In this document: positions 62,301-64,000 of the stretch, piece by piece
Layout of the letters: each line of letters opens with the position of its first letter
Position numbering within the stretch: position 1 is the stretch's first letter
From: Pelecanus crispus
Lineage: Eukaryota > Chordata > Aves > Pelecaniformes > Pelecanidae
Direction of reading: 5' to 3'
Assembly (NCBI RefSeq): GCF_030463565.1
Contig: NC_134653.1
Coordinates: forward strand, 37,215,150 to 37,279,149
Length of the DNA: 64,000 bases
The notes under the pieces: generated by a model
The model's database searches: none
The model's input: the letters and a program-made list of their open reading frames with translations, nothing else
Told to the model about the DNA's origin: nothing
Program-made: the position numbers and the translations under genes

Positions 62301-64000
62301 CACAATGACGTACTGCGTTTTCCGCGAGCACCTTACCTCATTTCTTTAGCAGAGATTCCAGTTCTAGAGCAGTGAACCCTAATGAACTGGAAGGTTTTTT
62401 TTTCCATTTTCTTGGTTTTAGGGTTACCTGCTGTAACTGTAGAGATGGAGATGTCTGACAGCTGCTCGAGGAGCAAAACACTAACTTCGTCATTGGGCGT
62501 TAAATTCAAACCAGCATGTGCTGCACTGAAATATTGCCTTGTCTGGGCACTGCTTGGAGTCAAAAGTAGATTGAAAGTGAGCTATTAGAGCTGAAATAAG
62601 TAGGAGCAGTTATTTTTCATTTGCAGCACGTAAAATAGAGCTTCAACAACTCTTACTTAGTTTCTTGGGTGGGGGTGTTTTGGGTTTTGGGGAGGGTTTC
62701 TTTTGGTGGCAGCGGCACCCGTTGTGGAGAAGCAAAATAGGGAGCGTTAATAATTGAGAGACATCCCTAGCCTTGCTTTCAACTAACCTGTTCATGGAAG
62801 GCATGGTGCTACACACGTGACACAGCGTGTTTGGGAAGACAGAGGCTGTTGAAGGAAGGCAGAAAAGCGCAGCGATTACGCGCGCTCCTCGAGCAGTGCC
62901 TCGCAGCTGTGGGCAGGTCCGGGGTCTCGCTGTGCTGGCTCTGCTGCTGAAGAGGGGCCAGCGTGCCGTCCGCGTGGGTCAGCTGGCGTTCCTGCCCTTG
63001 CTCCCAGGGAGCAAAGGTTGAAGTAACTCGTCTGCCATTGCCCGCTGAACTTGGTGGTGTGATTTCCCTGCCCGCCTCCTCCGTGGAGACTTCCCTGCCC
63101 AACTAGAGGCGGCTCAGACTTTGGTCTATATTCTTTTTTTGACCAATTGTATTATTTTTGCAGCAAAGCCTTATGGCGGAGGCTTTAGTGGCTGAGGGTT
63201 GCCATGTATGTGGCTCCTTCAGACTTGCTTTTGGAAGCGTGTCTGAGGTGGAAGGCAGTGAAACGTGTCTCGCAGCGAGGATTCTTTCCCTCCCGCCTGC
63301 CTTTGAATAGGTTGGGTTTGATGGCTGAGGAAATGACGGTCTGACTTGTCTGTAAGGTCAGTGGGATCCAAGCGCTTTCTGTTAAATCTCTGTTTCTAAT
63401 ATTTTCTGAAGTTCTTGAATGCGGTCCAACGCTCATTTCCTAGTTTGTCAGGAAATTGTTTTGCTGCTTTATTGAATGAACTGCAAAATAATCCCGAGGA
63501 AGGGAAAACGTCTTAAGGAGAATCTCTGCAATGCTCTAGCTGCCGGTGCCTGGTAAAACTGCGCAGATCAAAGGTATCCATCTAGCTTTTTTTTCATCCT
63601 CGTTGCTTTCAGCAATGATACTAAATTGATTCTCAGGCAACTGGAAGATGCTAGGTTGAAGTTAGTCAATAGGTGCGCAGCAGTATCTCTCCACCCACAC
63701 CAGCAGGACCCTGGCTGATGGAGGAGCTGCTTTAGGTCCGTCAAACTCCGAGTGCGGCAGAGGAGAAAACTGCTGTCAAGTTGGTCTTCCTCAGCGATTT
63801 GGTGGAAGGTTTATCAGCTGGGTTGGTGATCTTTGTCTGAAGCCCTCCTGGGCTGCTGTTTTGGTGTTGGGTTATGGCTGGTGTTGGTGTTGGCCTTTTG
63901 GAGCGTGCTTTCTTTTGGACATGAGTCTGACCTTCCACCTCTATGGCCAGGGAATGAAAAACAGCCCATAAGGAACTTCACGTTTTACATCAGGGTAAAT
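59305..64000 (+). other. Intronic sequence without recognised gene
   Basis: Contains an A/C-rich low-complexity tract (59425-59535, with a CAA microsatellite), an octamer ATTTGCAT at 60195-60202, a T run at 61729-61743 and a G/T-rich tract at 62665-62710. Segment 60330-60570 is AT-rich, CpG-poor and repeat-free, and looks like conserved non-coding DNA. CpG rises at 60590-60850 and 62870-63000. No exon 2 of FBRSL1 or other exon is recognised. Confidence 0.5.

Overview
This is a stretch of vertebrate nuclear DNA, almost certainly from a bird. Two CR1 LINE 3' ends (49660-50290 and 54056-54348) carry the sauropsid-type tail with short ATTCTRTG-like repeats. MIR-like SINE relics are present, and the CpG-island promoter is very GC-rich with long homopolymers. 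There are no bacterial-style operons, and nearly all long open frames are by-products of GC-rich or repetitive sequence.

The only gene I can support is the first coding exon of FBRSL1 (fibrosin-like 1, AUTS2 family) on the + strand. It has 98 codons at 26217-26510, ends exactly at a GT splice donor in phase 0, and has an in-frame upstream stop and a good initiation context. No exon 2 was found, so the remaining 37.5 kb is best read as FBRSL1 intron 1. A marked excess of G+T over A+C on the + strand downstream of the exon, absent upstream, agrees with + strand transcription through that part.

Layout: 1-22.2 kb is upstream intergenic sequence with a few repeat relics, homopolymers and candidate regulatory hairpins. 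22.2-22.64 kb is GC-rich. 22.64-24.85 kb is a C-rich minisatellite. 24.85-26.22 kb is the CpG-island promoter and 5' leader, with poly-T, poly-C and GGA tracts and upstream ORFs. 26.217-26.510 kb is FBRSL1 exon 1. 26.94-27.66 kb is a second, unrelated C-rich minisatellite (30-bp unit, 22 good copies). 27.7-64 kb is intron with several CpG-dense patches, a five-copy 68-bp GC minisatellite (50.78-51.11 kb), two CR1 tails, MIR-like relics and several perfect palindromes.

I found no new multi-gene system. The most unusual structure is the promoter neighbourhood: two different tandem arrays, both C-rich on the coding strand, bracket the promoter and first exon of one gene. Two 24-bp spacerless perfect palindromes in the intron (39732 and 59281) are also far less likely by chance than ordinary sequence features. 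Reading was by eye; repeat families and conservation have not been tested by search.
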